From NCBI GenBank assembly GCA_002396325.1, contig DGXM01000204.1, positions 1-21,772 of the forward strand: 21,772 nt of DNA, in the 5' to 3' direction. Source of the stretch: Treponema sp. UBA4232. Lineage in GTDB: Bacteria > Spirochaetota > Spirochaetia > Treponematales > Treponemataceae. Below the pieces are notes generated by a model that saw only the letters and a list, made by a program, of their open reading frames with translations, was not told where the DNA came from and ran no database searches. Below are positions 6,933-14,854 of this stretch, in pieces. The first letter of the stretch is position 1. Every line of letters begins with the position of its first letter. A program made the position numbers and the translations under genes.

Positions 6933-8214
6933 GCTTGTCTGCCGTTTCGTAAATCGCTTTGTAAACAATGTCAATCTTGTCCTCGTCAAGGCTTGAGAAT
7001 GCAACGCGGAGTGTGTGCGAATCAATGGAGATTGTGCCTATTCCGCTTTCGTTCAGCAAAGTCTGCCTGAGCTTCTCCGCGTCAACAGTCTTTGTGTGGA
7101 AGGACATAAAGTATCCTGAGTTGAAAGGCAGGGCTTCCACTTCGTTGCTTGTGTGTGTGGTCACGAACTGTTTCACCAGCTTGTATCGTTTTTCAAGAAT
7201 CTTTCTGTATTCGGCTTTCTGATTTTCCGTCTCAGGATTTCTGTATGCATTGAGCAAAAGTGTCTGAGGCGGTGTTGATGCACAGGAGACTGAAGAGCGG
7301 ATTACGCCCATCAGCTTTTTCACCAGGGCGTCGTACTGTGCGTCGTTCATTCCCTTGCATGCGAACGTGATGAAACCGCAGCGGAATCCCCATGCGAAAT
7401 CCTCTTTCGTGGGACCGTCAATCTTTGCGGCGAGCACGTTGGGATGCAGATCCGCAAGATAGGCAAACAGCGACTGCTTTTCAATGTCGTCTTCATAGGC
7501 GAGTCCGAAATACGCGTCATCGCACCAGACCATCACCTTCACGCCTTTTTCTGCGAGTCCACGGATGATTTCAACCAGCTTTTTCACCTCATTCACGGTA
7601 GGGCTGTATCCTGAAGGATTCTGGGGTGAATTGAGGAGCACACGCACGGAGCCCGAAGAGGCCTGTTCGTTGAGAGTCTTTTCAAGTCCTTCTATATTAA
7701 AGGTTCCGTTTTTGAACATTGGGAACTGGATGAAACCTGCATTCCTGCGGGCGGATGCAATCAGCACGTAATTGTCCCAGGAAGGATCGGCGGCCACAAG
7801 TGGCTTTGTCTCGTCAAGGAAAAGGTCTGCAAGATATGAAATGCCTGCTGTGAGGCCCGGGACAAGGACCGGCAGTGAAGTGGGAATGTTCTGCAGGCGT
7901 GGATTCTTCTTTATAATAGCCTCTTTCCAAAGTGCACGAAGATCTGGGTTTCCCGCAGTGGGGGCATAGGCCACAAGTTCTCGTGAGTTGAGAGACGGAA
8001 CCTGATCGGAAATGGTGCGGAGTGTCACAGGAGCCCCGTTGATTACAGTCATTCCAATGGTGCCGTTTGCGGTCTTACCAAGCTTTTTGGCTTCTCCGCT
8101 CTGTGCAATGATTCCCTTTGGAAAATACATGCGCTTTCCCAAGTCTGAAAGAAGGTCACCGGGGGTGGTGCCTTTGAGAACGTCGTTTAATTCTTGTGCT
8201 AAGGCAGTTATCAT
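6919..8214 (-). CDS. PLP-dependent class I/II aminotransferase
   Basis: 431 aa, a normal length for fold-type I aminotransferases. Visible active-site elements: NSPQNPSG (195-202, the pyridoxal-binding Asn region), WCDDAYFG (230-237, with Asp232 and Tyr235 in the DxxY arrangement) and GPTKEDFAWGFRCG (267-280), where Lys270 is the expected Schiff-base lysine and Arg278, eight residues on, the expected phosphate ligand. SGYFMSFHT and TLRVAFSS near the C-terminus fit the small domain. It should transfer amino groups between an amino acid and a 2-oxo acid in the cytoplasm; the substrate cannot be told from the sequence, and aspartate aminotransferase is only one option. The start ATG 8214 has no Shine-Dalgarno sequence and lies 9 nt after a -10 box. 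Met29 would be an alternative, but the first 28 residues look like a normal N-terminal arm. First gene of a two-gene unit with the binding lipoprotein. Confidence 0.9.
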   Translation of the reverse strand: MITALAQELNDVLKGTTPGDLLSDLGKRMYFPKGIIAQSGEAKKLGKTANGTIGMTVINGAPVTLRTISDQVPSLNSRELVAYAPTAGNPDLRALWKEAIIKKNPRLQNIPTSLPVLVPGLTAGISYLADLFLDETKPLVAADPSWDNYVLIASARRNAGFIQFPMFKNGTFNIEGLEKTLNEQASSGSVRVLLNSPQNPSGYSPTVNEVKKLVEIIRGLAEKGVKVMVWCDDAYFGLAYEDDIEKQSLFAYLADLHPNVLAAKIDGPTKEDFAWGFRCGFITFACKGMNDAQYDALVKKLMGVIRSSVSCASTPPQTLLLNAYRNPETENQKAEYRKILEKRYKLVKQFVTTHTSNEVEALPFNSGYFMSFHTKTVDAEKLRQTLLNESGIGTISIDSHTLRVAFSSLDEDKIDIVYKAIYETADKLAGI

Positions 8215-8223
8215 AATAGCTAA

Positions 8224-8252
8224 ATTATGCAGAATCAGGGCCGGATTGTCAA
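8224..8252 (-). promoter_or_regulatory. Strong sigma-70 promoter implying a leaderless aminotransferase mRNA
   Basis: On the minus strand a perfect TTGACA (8252-8247) is followed after exactly 17 nt by CATAAT (8229-8224). Transcription would start near 8217-8214, at or within 3 nt of the ATG. No ribosome binding site lies between the -10 box and the ATG, which is consistent with leaderless initiation. Confidence 0.75.
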
Positions 8253-8352
8253 TAATCCAAGGTAAAATTCTGTATATTTATGCATTTTTTGCGTAAATTT
8301 CAATTTTCGGACTTTAATCAGGCAAAAACTGCTTTTCTTTTCTTGCCAAGTG

Positions 8353-8361
8353 TGTTACTAT
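8353..8361 (+). promoter_or_regulatory. Candidate extended -10 promoter of the FGE-domain lipoprotein
   Basis: TG-T-TACTAT (8353-8361) matches an extended -10 element; the -35 region (TTTTCT, 8333-8338) is weak. The leader would be about 60 nt and contain GGAGG at 8417-8421. Confidence 0.35.
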
Positions 8362-8429
8362 ATGAAAATAGAATGTTTGTGAAAAACAGGCGTGCTTTTA
8401 TCGAAAAAATATTGTTGGAGGATATAATA

Positions 8430-9314
8430 ATGAAAAAATCTTTGTCAGCTGTTATTGCAGTCATGGTGGCCGTCACTATGATGGGATGTGCTTCTTCCTC
8501 AAAGAAGTCCCAGTCAGAAGCTGAGGCGGAAGGTGCGAATGCCTCTGAATCAACAGTGTTGGTGGAAATGGTCAGCGTGAAAGGCGGAAGTTTTTCAATG
8601 GGAAGCGAAAGCGGCGAGTCCGATGAATATCCGGTGCACGGTGCAAGCGTAGGTTCCTTTAAGATGTCCAAGACGGAAGTGACACAGGCTGCCTACAAGA
8701 AGATAATGAAAAAGAATCCCTCTTACTTCGTGGGTGAAAATCTTCCCGTGGAAAAAGTGAGCTGGTATGATGCCGTTGTTTTCTGCAATAAATTGAGTGC
8801 CTACGAAGGACTCACTCCCTGCTATACTTCAGGCGGAACGACTGACACTTCAAAGTGGGCTGCACAGGCTGCCGTGACCTGCAACTTCAACGCAAACGGT
8901 TATCGTCTGCCCACGGAAGCCGAATGGGAATATGCGGCCCGCGGAGGTACCGCAAAGGAATCGTTCCTGTATGCCGGAAGCGACTCAATCGACGAAGTGG
9001 CCTGGTATGAGGCAAACAGTGAAAACAAGACCCACGAGGTCGGAACAAAGAATCCCAACTCACTCGGACTGTTCGATATGAGCGGAAACGTGTGGGAATG
9101 GTGCTGGGACTATTATTCAGAAGATTTCTACCGCGGCGGTTCACAGAAAGACACCAAGGGACCTTCGAGCGGAGAAAAAAGAGTCCTGCGCGGCGGTTCA
9201 AGATCAAACAGCTACGGTGACGGAAGTTCCGTTTGCCGCGTGACCAACCGCAACTATGCAAATCCTTCAGAGCGCTACTACCTCAATGGATTCCGCGTTG
9301 TGACTGCTGACTAA
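8430..9314 (+). CDS. Lipoprotein with formylglycine-generating-enzyme (SUMF1)-like domain
   Basis: 294 aa from ATG 8430, with GGAGG 8 nt upstream; the frame extends upstream to 8280 but without a ribosome binding site. Residues 1-20 are a lipoprotein signal (MKKSLSAVIAV, hydrophobic core, MMGC), with Cys20 as the lipid site. A Ser/Glu/Ala-rich linker follows to about 42. The remaining 250 residues carry the hallmarks of the FGE-sulfatase family: GGSFSMGS, KTEVTQAAYKKIM, NLPVEKVSWYDAVVFCNKLS, YRLPTEAEWEYAARGG, NSLGLFDMSGNVWEWCWDYY, LRGGSRSN and NGFRVV. True FGE enzymes oxidise a sulfatase Cys, but most bacterial relatives, and many spirochaetal lipoproteins, use this C-type-lectin-like fold for other purposes, so I would not call it an active FGE. 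No sulfatase gene is adjacent. It is divergent from the aminotransferase and appears monocistronic. Confidence 0.9.
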   Translation: MKKSLSAVIAVMVAVTMMGCASSSKKSQSEAEAEGANASESTVLVEMVSVKGGSFSMGSESGESDEYPVHGASVGSFKMSKTEVTQAAYKKIMKKNPSYFVGENLPVEKVSWYDAVVFCNKLSAYEGLTPCYTSGGTTDTSKWAAQAAVTCNFNANGYRLPTEAEWEYAARGGTAKESFLYAGSDSIDEVAWYEANSENKTHEVGTKNPNSLGLFDMSGNVWEWCWDYYSEDFYRGGSQKDTKGPSSGEKRVLRGGSRSNSYGDGSSVCRVTNRNYANPSERYYLNGFRVVTAD

Positions 9315-9333
9315 TCTGAGACTCTTTCACCAA

Positions 9334-9460
9334 AACAAAGGGGTATGTCTGGTAAGTTCACGCCTTGTGTCTGCCGGGTCTGTTGGAATGATGTTGCATA
9401 AACGTTGTTTTTGCAGACTCAGCCGCAGCGGTTTGAGCTTTTTCACTCAGCCCCTTTGTT
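9334..9460. repeat. Nested inverted repeat, possible relative of the 97-215 element
   Basis: AACAAAGGGG (9334-9343) and CCCCTTTGTT (9451-9460) are perfect inverted complements 107 nt apart, and inside them GTCTGC (9369-9374) pairs with GCAGAC (9413-9418). The complement of the right arm reads GGGGCTGAGTGAAAAAGCTC, close to the GGGGCTGACCAAAAAGTTC end at 97-115. It sits 19 nt after the lipoprotein stop and may act as its transcript end. The rest of 9315-9546 shows no gene. Confidence 0.4.
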
Positions 9461-9531
9461 CTTCACGATTTTCATAAGGCTTTTCCTTTTCAATTCCGTT
9501 TTTTACCCTTCCGTTTTTACAATGGATGCAT

Positions 9532-9537
9532 TATAAT
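9532..9537 (+). promoter_or_regulatory. -10 box close to the DUF5058-type gene start
   Basis: A perfect TATAAT ends 9 nt before the ATG at 9547, so transcription would begin at or just before the start codon. No good -35 hexamer lies 16-18 nt upstream, so the promoter call is weaker than those of the aminotransferase and purL. Confidence 0.4.
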
Positions 9538-9546
9538 GGAAGAATC

Positions 9547-10275
9547 ATGAAAACATTCAATACCAACAGCCCCTTTCTTTACATAACCGCCGGTTGTGTA
9601 ATCCTCTTTGTGCTTTCCCAGTCGGTTTATTTTCTTGTCCGCTCGGTTCGGCGTGCCAAAAAAATCGGCATGAACATGAGCACTGTCAGGAAAATCGTTG
9701 GTTCGACTGCATTGTTTACGCTTGCACCGGCGTTTTCCATCCTTCTTGGCGTTGTGACTCTCTCGCAGTTTCTGGGACTCCCGCTTCCGTGGATCAGGCT
9801 GAGCGTCATAGGAGCAATCACTTACGAACTTCCCGCCGCCACATCCACCGCGAATGCCCTGAACGTTTCTCTTTCCGAAATGATAGTGGACCCGAAAATC
9901 TATGCCGCAATCGCCTGGGTTATGACTTTGGGAATCCTGCCCAGCATAGTATGCACTCCGCTCCTTATCAAAAAGATTCAGAAGGGGGTTGTGAAGATTC
10001 AGACAAAAGACGCAAAGTGGGGCGAAATCTTTATGACATCCCTTTTTATGGGAATGATTTCTGCCTTCAGCGGTATGGTCTTTTCCCATGTGCGGGAAGG
10101 TGTGAAAGGTCTTCTTCCGATTGCCGTTCTTGCGGTTTCTGCTCTGGTTATGATAATCTGCGGTCTTCTTGTGAAAAAGGCGAAAATCGCTTGGCTCGAA
10201 AATTATGCGCTTCCGTTTTCCATGCTTCTTTCAATGTGTTTTGCCGCGGTGGCAGCCCCCTTTTTTGGAGTTTGA
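9547..10275 (+). CDS. DUF5058-type integral membrane protein
   Basis: 242 aa from ATG 9547 (an in-frame ATG at 9526 lies upstream of the -10 box and is less likely). About seven hydrophobic segments: 13-33, 53-78, 86-105, 118-140, 163-182, 189-208 and 219-240. Conserved-looking polar spots inside the membrane region include PAFSILLG (61-68) and ITYELPAATSTANAL (91-105). It resembles the family named DUF5058, judged from memory of that family and not by a search. The gene is followed after 3 nt by a second membrane protein and then by an M20 peptidase, so it is probably part of a transport system feeding or exporting the peptidase's substrate or product. GGAAG precedes the ATG, but it would fall before the predicted transcript start. 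Confidence 0.8.
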   Translation: MKTFNTNSPFLYITAGCVILFVLSQSVYFLVRSVRRAKKIGMNMSTVRKIVGSTALFTLAPAFSILLGVVTLSQFLGLPLPWIRLSVIGAITYELPAATSTANALNVSLSEMIVDPKIYAAIAWVMTLGILPSIVCTPLLIKKIQKGVVKIQTKDAKWGEIFMTSLFMGMISAFSGMVFSHVREGVKGLLPIAVLAVSALVMIICGLLVKKAKIAWLENYALPFSMLLSMCFAAVAAPFFGV

Positions 10276-10278
10276 ATT

Positions 10279-10938
10279 ATGACGCATGAAGAATATCTTT
10301 CCGACACGCATAAAAAAGGAAAAATCTGGATTTGGAGTGCGGTTTGCGCCGTGCTTTTTGTGCCGGTTGCAGTTTGTGTTTATTACAATGCATGGCCCTC
10401 AGTCACAGCAGTTTTGAAAGGGCTTTTGGGAGTCGCGCCGATTTACTGGTCCGTCGGTGTAATCGAAATCATCACTTTTACGCCTATGCTGGGAACCGGT
10501 GGAACATACTTGAGTTTTGTGACCGGAAATGTGACTGCCCTGAAAGTTCCCGCCGCCTTGAATGCAATGGAAAGTGCCGGAGTGAAGGCCGGCAGCGAGG
10601 AAGGGGAACTGATTTCCACAATCGCCATTGCAACGGCCTCGATCGTGACCACTCTGATTATTGCCCTGGGGGTCTTTCTTTTCGTTCCATTGCAGCCGCT
10701 TCTTTCGTCCCCGGTATTGAAACCGGCATTCGACAATATCATGCCGTCTTTGTTCGGAGCTCTCGGAGTCGTGTACATCAGCAAAAACTGGAAGGTATCG
10801 GTGGTTCCCGTTCTTTTTATGGTGATTCTTTTCATCTGTGTGCCGTCTCTTTCAAGTTCGGTCGGGGTTTTGGTGCCTGTGGGAATAGGAATCGCTCTTC
10901 TTGCGGCGAGGGTTATGTATAAAAAAGGAGTCCTCTGA
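10279..10938 (+). CDS. Integral membrane protein, putative partner of the DUF5058-type protein
   Basis: 219 aa with GGAG ahead of the ATG. The N-terminus is short and charged (MTHEEYLSDTHKKGK). Hydrophobic stretches lie at about 17-37, 50-70, 107-135, 149-160, 171-190 and 193-212. A Gly/Thr-rich stretch, TFTPMLGTGGTYLSFVTGN (63-81), sits after the second segment and could be a re-entrant or substrate-contacting loop. It starts 3 nt after the DUF5058-type gene, and its stop overlaps the next start by one base (TGATG), so the three are translated together. I do not recognise a named family. Two small unlike membrane subunits plus a peptidase suggest a heteromeric transporter, which is an inference from context. 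Confidence 0.8.
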   Translation: MTHEEYLSDTHKKGKIWIWSAVCAVLFVPVAVCVYYNAWPSVTAVLKGLLGVAPIYWSVGVIEIITFTPMLGTGGTYLSFVTGNVTALKVPAALNAMESAGVKAGSEEGELISTIAIATASIVTTLIIALGVFLFVPLQPLLSSPVLKPAFDNIMPSLFGALGVVYISKNWKVSVVPVLFMVILFICVPSLSSSVGVLVPVGIGIALLAARVMYKKGVL

Positions 10939-12296
10939 TGCGGATAAGCGAAGCAGACAAACAGAAGATAATCGGCGATATGTGCAGAATGATTCAGTGC
11001 AGGACGGTCTCAAATCTTGACGACTCTCTTGTGGACTGGGAAGAGTTTGAAAAATTCCGTGCCCTTTTGAGGGAGTGCTTTCCGATTGTTTATAAGAACT
11101 GCGAATTCCGCCGCATTGGAAAATCAGGAATCATGCACAAAATATCCGGGACAAGCGGTGACTCGAAACATGCTGCCGTGCTGATGGCGCATTACGATGT
11201 TGTCCCCGCGGACGGTGCGGGTTGGTCTTTCGACCCTTTTGCCGGCGATGTTGTTGACGGGATGATCCGCGGTCGCGGCGCAATGGACACAAAAGGCACT
11301 TTATGCGCTTGTCTTGAGGCCGTGGAGTTGAGCCTGAAGAACGGATGGAAGCCCGTGAAAGATTTGTACCTCTGTTTTTCGGGCGAGGAGGAAATCAACG
11401 GAAGCTCCTGCTCGGAAATTGTCGACTGGTTTAAAAACAATGGAATCACTGTTGACTTTGTTTTGGATGAAGGCGGTGCGATTGTTGAAAACGCTTTTCC
11501 CGGTGTGAAGAAAAGATGCGCCATGGTGGGGACGGCGGAAAAAGGCTCCGTTTATATGGATGTGATTGTGCGTGGCAAGCCCGGTCATGCTTCTGCTCCT
11601 CCGGTGAACTCTTCCGTTGGACTTGCGAGCAAAGCCGTGTGCCGCATTGAAAAAAAAGCCTGCAAAGCGGAATATACGGAGTCCGTGAAAAAACTTTTCA
11701 AAGTGATGGGCCCGAATAATTCAATCGCTGCGCTGAAATTCCTGTTCGGAAATCTGTGGTGCACGAAACCTCTCATAAATCTTGCCTCGAAAATCCTCGG
11801 CGGCGATTTGTTTGCACTTTTGCACACGACCACTGCCGTTACGAAGTTTGAAGGAAGCCCTTCGTACAATGTGCTGCCTCTGGAAGCAAGGGTCGGAATC
11901 AATTTGAGACTCCTCGGAAGCGATTCAATCGAAAAGGCTGAGTCCAGGATTCTTTCCCATGCAAAAAAAGCCGTCGGAAAAAATGCCGAAGTCCGCGTTG
12001 AAGTGACCAACGGCAGCAATCCCTCGCGTGAGTCCGACACCGGCTGCCCCGAATGGAAAATGCTTTGCGATGTGATTCACGAAACCTGGCCCGACATTCT
12101 TATCAGTCCCTACATGATGATGGCCTGCAGCGATTCCCGTCACTACTGTAGAATCACGGATAAGGTGTACCGTTTCAGCGGCATGTTCATGTCCAGGAAA
12201 GACCGGAATATGATTCACGGCATTGACGAACGGATTTCCTGCGAAACCTTGGTGAAAACCGTGGATTTCTATCTGAATCTGCTTGCAAGAATCTAG
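10938..12296 (+). CDS. M20/M25/M40-family zinc metallopeptidase
   Basis: 452 aa, the usual length for the family. Metal and catalytic residues are in place: AHYDVVP (His85, Asp87), GRGAMDTKG (Asp117), SGEEE (catalytic Glu150, metal Glu151), LDEGG (Asp177) and a C-terminal MIHGIDE His. The lid or dimerisation domain is recognisable by GKPGHASAPP (around 213-222). The family comprises dipeptidases, carboxypeptidases and N-acyl-amino-acid hydrolases; GWSFDPFAG and the long insertion before the C-terminal half fit the CPS1/Gly-Xaa carboxypeptidase or dipeptidase side. It has no signal peptide, so it is cytoplasmic. AAAAGGAG precedes the ATG, which overlaps the stop of the membrane protein upstream. 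The likely role is to cleave an imported peptide or amino-acid conjugate. Exact substrate unknown. Confidence 0.9.
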   Translation: MRISEADKQKIIGDMCRMIQCRTVSNLDDSLVDWEEFEKFRALLRECFPIVYKNCEFRRIGKSGIMHKISGTSGDSKHAAVLMAHYDVVPADGAGWSFDPFAGDVVDGMIRGRGAMDTKGTLCACLEAVELSLKNGWKPVKDLYLCFSGEEEINGSSCSEIVDWFKNNGITVDFVLDEGGAIVENAFPGVKKRCAMVGTAEKGSVYMDVIVRGKPGHASAPPVNSSVGLASKAVCRIEKKACKAEYTESVKKLFKVMGPNNSIAALKFLFGNLWCTKPLINLASKILGGDLFALLHTTTAVTKFEGSPSYNVLPLEARVGINLRLLGSDSIEKAESRILSHAKKAVGKNAEVRVEVTNGSNPSRESDTGCPEWKMLCDVIHETWPDILISPYMMMACSDSRHYCRITDKVYRFSGMFMSRKDRNMIHGIDERISCETLVKTVDFYLNLLARI

Positions 12297-12437
12297 GCTT
12301 TTTGTGATTAAGGGAATCTACAGACCGGGTGTTTTCGAAAGCCGTTTCTACCCATTTGCACCGCATTTCCTTAAGAAAAACTTATAAAGCGTTTGCCTCG
12401 TTCAAAAAAAGACTGCGGGTCTGCATAAAAATCTTCC

Positions 12438-12466
12438 TTGTTATTTGGGACTTCCTGTGTTATAAT
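12438..12466 (+). promoter_or_regulatory. Promoter of the first sensor kinase gene
   Basis: TTGTTA (12438-12443), a 17-nt spacer and TATAAT (12461-12466), with TG one base before the -10 box (extended -10). The predicted leader is about 33 nt and includes AGGAG at 12496-12500. The rest of 12297-12505 holds no gene and no clear terminator for the peptidase operon. Confidence 0.75.
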
Positions 12467-12505
12467 ATTGCATAGAGGGTTTGTAGGAAAAATTCAGGAG
12501 TAGTA

Positions 12506-14854
12506 ATGCCAAGTATATTAGATCAACCAAAAGTGTTTTTTGGTGTGGCTGCGTTTTTCTTTGACATAATGCTCTGTATTTTTACTATGATAAATTATTA
12601 CGAGGGCAGCCAGAGTCGCAAATTCCGCTACCTCGTCTTTACGATAACTATTGCAACGGTGTGTGAGATAGCCCGTTCCATGAGCGAGTTGTTTCCCTAT
12701 ACACTTTTCAATAATTACATCCGCCGTTTCCTTCAGCACATCTGTTTTGTCTTCGGCGGCGGCATGGCATTCGTTTATACCGTCTATCTGAACTCCTTCC
12801 TGAAGTCCACGTCAAAAAGAAGACGGATTATGGCAAAGGTGAATGCCCTTATTTACGTCGTGTTTTGCATCATATTGCTCATAAGCATACACACGGGATG
12901 GGTGGGTTCATACGACGAGGCGAACAAAATTTGGATACGCGGACCTTTGTATCTTCCTGTGGGTTACGGAGTCTCCGCATATTTTATGCTGTATGCCATA
13001 GCGGTTTTCTCTAGTCACAGGAGCGATTATCCACTGCGTGTGCTTGTGACAATGTACTTCTCCATCGGGACCGTCGTCTTGTCCATGGTGATTCAGCCGT
13101 TCCTCAACGGCAGAACCACAATCACCACGTACGGAGCCTCGCTGAGTCTTTTTCTGTGGTACTTTGCTGTGGAGAATTCCGACTACAGAAATCTTGTTGA
13201 CGTGACAAAAGAACTTGACGAGGCCCGCAAAAAGGCGTTGGAGGCAAATCAGGCAAAGTCTGCCTTCCTTGCAAATATGAGTCACGAAATCCGCACTCCG
13301 ATGAATGCAGTGCTCGGTCTTGACGAAATGATTCTGAACACTGACGACAAAGCCGAAATAGACGAATATGCCCGCAACATAAAAAACTCCGGAAAATCAC
13401 TTCTTTCCATAATAAACGACATTCTTGATTTTTCAAAAATCGAATCCGGAAAAATGGAGCTTGTGGAATCCGCTTATCACTTCGCTGAACTGCTGAACGA
13501 TGTGAATCTGCAGATCAGTATGAAGGCTTCGAAAAACGGACTTTCCTACCAAACGGACATTGATCAGTCAATCCCCGACAATCTTTTTGGCGACGACGTG
13601 CGTCTTCGTCAAATCATCACGAACATATTGAACAATGCCGTGAAATATACAAAGGAAGGTTCCGTCTCTCTTATGGTGCGCGGTTTCCGGGAAGGAGACA
13701 AAATAAACCTTCAATTTGTGATAAGCGACACAGGCATGGGAATACGCAAAGAAAACATTCCGAACATCTTCGGAAGCTTCGAACGTCTTGAGCAGAAGTC
13801 CACAAAAAGCATCGAAGGTACAGGACTTGGACTTGCCATCGTGAGCCGCCTTTTGAAACTTATGGGAGGCACAGTGGATGTTCAAAGTGAATTCGGGCAC
13901 GGAAGCACATTCACCGTAACTGTTCCTCAAAAAGTCGTGGGCGAATCCACTCTTGCGGAATACAAGGTCGAGGAAGAACCTCTTATCGAAGAAAAATCTC
14001 TGGTTAAGAATTTCCAGGCACCCGAAGCGCGTGTTCTGGTCGTTGATGACAACAATGTGAATCTTCTTGTCGCGGAAGGCTTCCTCAAAAAGACCGGAGC
14101 CAAAATCACCAGTTGCGACAGCGGCATGAAGGCCCTTGAATATATGCGGAAAAACTGCTACGACATAATCTTCCTGGATCATATGATGCCGGGAATGGAT
14201 GGAATTGAGACTTTAAGCCGTGCAAGAAGTCAGGTGGATGGCCTTAACCGATTTACTCCTGTGGTGGCTCTTACGGCAAATGCGATTTCCGGTATGAAGG
14301 AAATGTACCTGAAGGCAGGATTCACGGATTATGTGAGCAAGCCGATAGACAGCACGCGTTTTTACGAAGTGTTTTTCCACACCATTCCACAGAATCTGAT
14401 TGTGCAGAAAAAAAATGCAACGACTCCGGCAGGCCCCGAAGCATCAAAGAATCTGCGGAAAAAAATGCATGATGAAAACTCTGTTCCAAGTAAAAATAAA
14501 GTCATAGATTTTGAAAGCGGTGTTGCGCTCTGCGGCGGGGACCGCGGATTGTACGGTCAGCTTTTGCAGGTGTTCTGTTCTGAAAAAGATGAAAATCAGG
14601 TGAAGCTGATGAAATATCTTATGGAAGGTGACTGGAAGAATTACCGTATTCTGGTTCACGCATTGAAATCAAACGCAAAAATGCTCGGTGCGGATGATTT
14701 GTCAGATTTGGCCCGTAAGCTTGAGTTTGCCTGCCGCGATATAATCGAAGGAAATTCTCCTTCCGAAAACGTGGCCTTTGTCGAGGCGAACCATGAGCCT
14801 TTTGTAAGACTTTACACTTTGGTTGTCGAGCAGGGGGCACTATGGAATTTCTGA
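12506..14854 (+). CDS. Hybrid sensor histidine kinase, 7TM-DHp-ATPase-receiver-Hpt (kinase 1 of 3)
   Basis: 782 aa. Residues 1-222 form a seven-helix membrane input domain (about 10-30, 41-58, 75-97, 112-133, 148-169, 178-200, 205-222) ending in LWYFAVENSDY. A short coiled linker leads to the DHp domain with NMSHEIRTPMN, phospho-acceptor His260. The ATPase domain has the N-box NILNNAVKYT (Asn373, Asn377), G1 DTGMGI (408-413) and G2 GTGLGLAIV (438-446). The receiver (about 508-626) has Asp514/515, phospho-acceptor Asp558 in FLDHMMP, Thr590 and Lys612. The C-terminal Hpt domain carries His718 in VHALKSNAKMLGA. All residues for a full His-Asp-His relay are present, so it should autophosphorylate and pass phosphate to a response regulator that is not in this window. 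The signal is unknown. AGGAG precedes the ATG. The stop overlaps the next kinase gene by 13 nt. Confidence 0.93.
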   Translation: MPSILDQPKVFFGVAAFFFDIMLCIFTMINYYEGSQSRKFRYLVFTITIATVCEIARSMSELFPYTLFNNYIRRFLQHICFVFGGGMAFVYTVYLNSFLKSTSKRRRIMAKVNALIYVVFCIILLISIHTGWVGSYDEANKIWIRGPLYLPVGYGVSAYFMLYAIAVFSSHRSDYPLRVLVTMYFSIGTVVLSMVIQPFLNGRTTITTYGASLSLFLWYFAVENSDYRNLVDVTKELDEARKKALEANQAKSAFLANMSHEIRTPMNAVLGLDEMILNTDDKAEIDEYARNIKNSGKSLLSIINDILDFSKIESGKMELVESAYHFAELLNDVNLQISMKASKNGLSYQTDIDQSIPDNLFGDDVRLRQIITNILNNAVKYTKEGSVSLMVRGFREGDKINLQFVISDTGMGIRKENIPNIFGSFERLEQKSTKSIEGTGLGLAIVSRLLKLMGGTVDVQSEFGHGSTFTVTVPQKVVGESTLAEYKVEEEPLIEEKSLVKNFQAPEARVLVVDDNNVNLLVAEGFLKKTGAKITSCDSGMKALEYMRKNCYDIIFLDHMMPGMDGIETLSRARSQVDGLNRFTPVVALTANAISGMKEMYLKAGFTDYVSKPIDSTRFYEVFFHTIPQNLIVQKKNATTPAGPEASKNLRKKMHDENSVPSKNKVIDFESGVALCGGDRGLYGQLLQVFCSEKDENQVKLMKYLMEGDWKNYRILVHALKSNAKMLGADDLSDLARKLEFACRDIIEGNSPSENVAFVEANHEPFVRLYTLVVEQGALWNF

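Noticed and set aside
8430..9314. A genuine formylglycine-generating enzyme activating a sulfatase
   Set aside because: The fold is clear, but no sulfatase is nearby and many lipoproteins of this family in spirochaetes are not FGEs; only the domain is claimed.
13568..14182. A 204-codon leftward open frame
   Set aside because: Antisense shadow of the kinase 1 ATPase and receiver domains.
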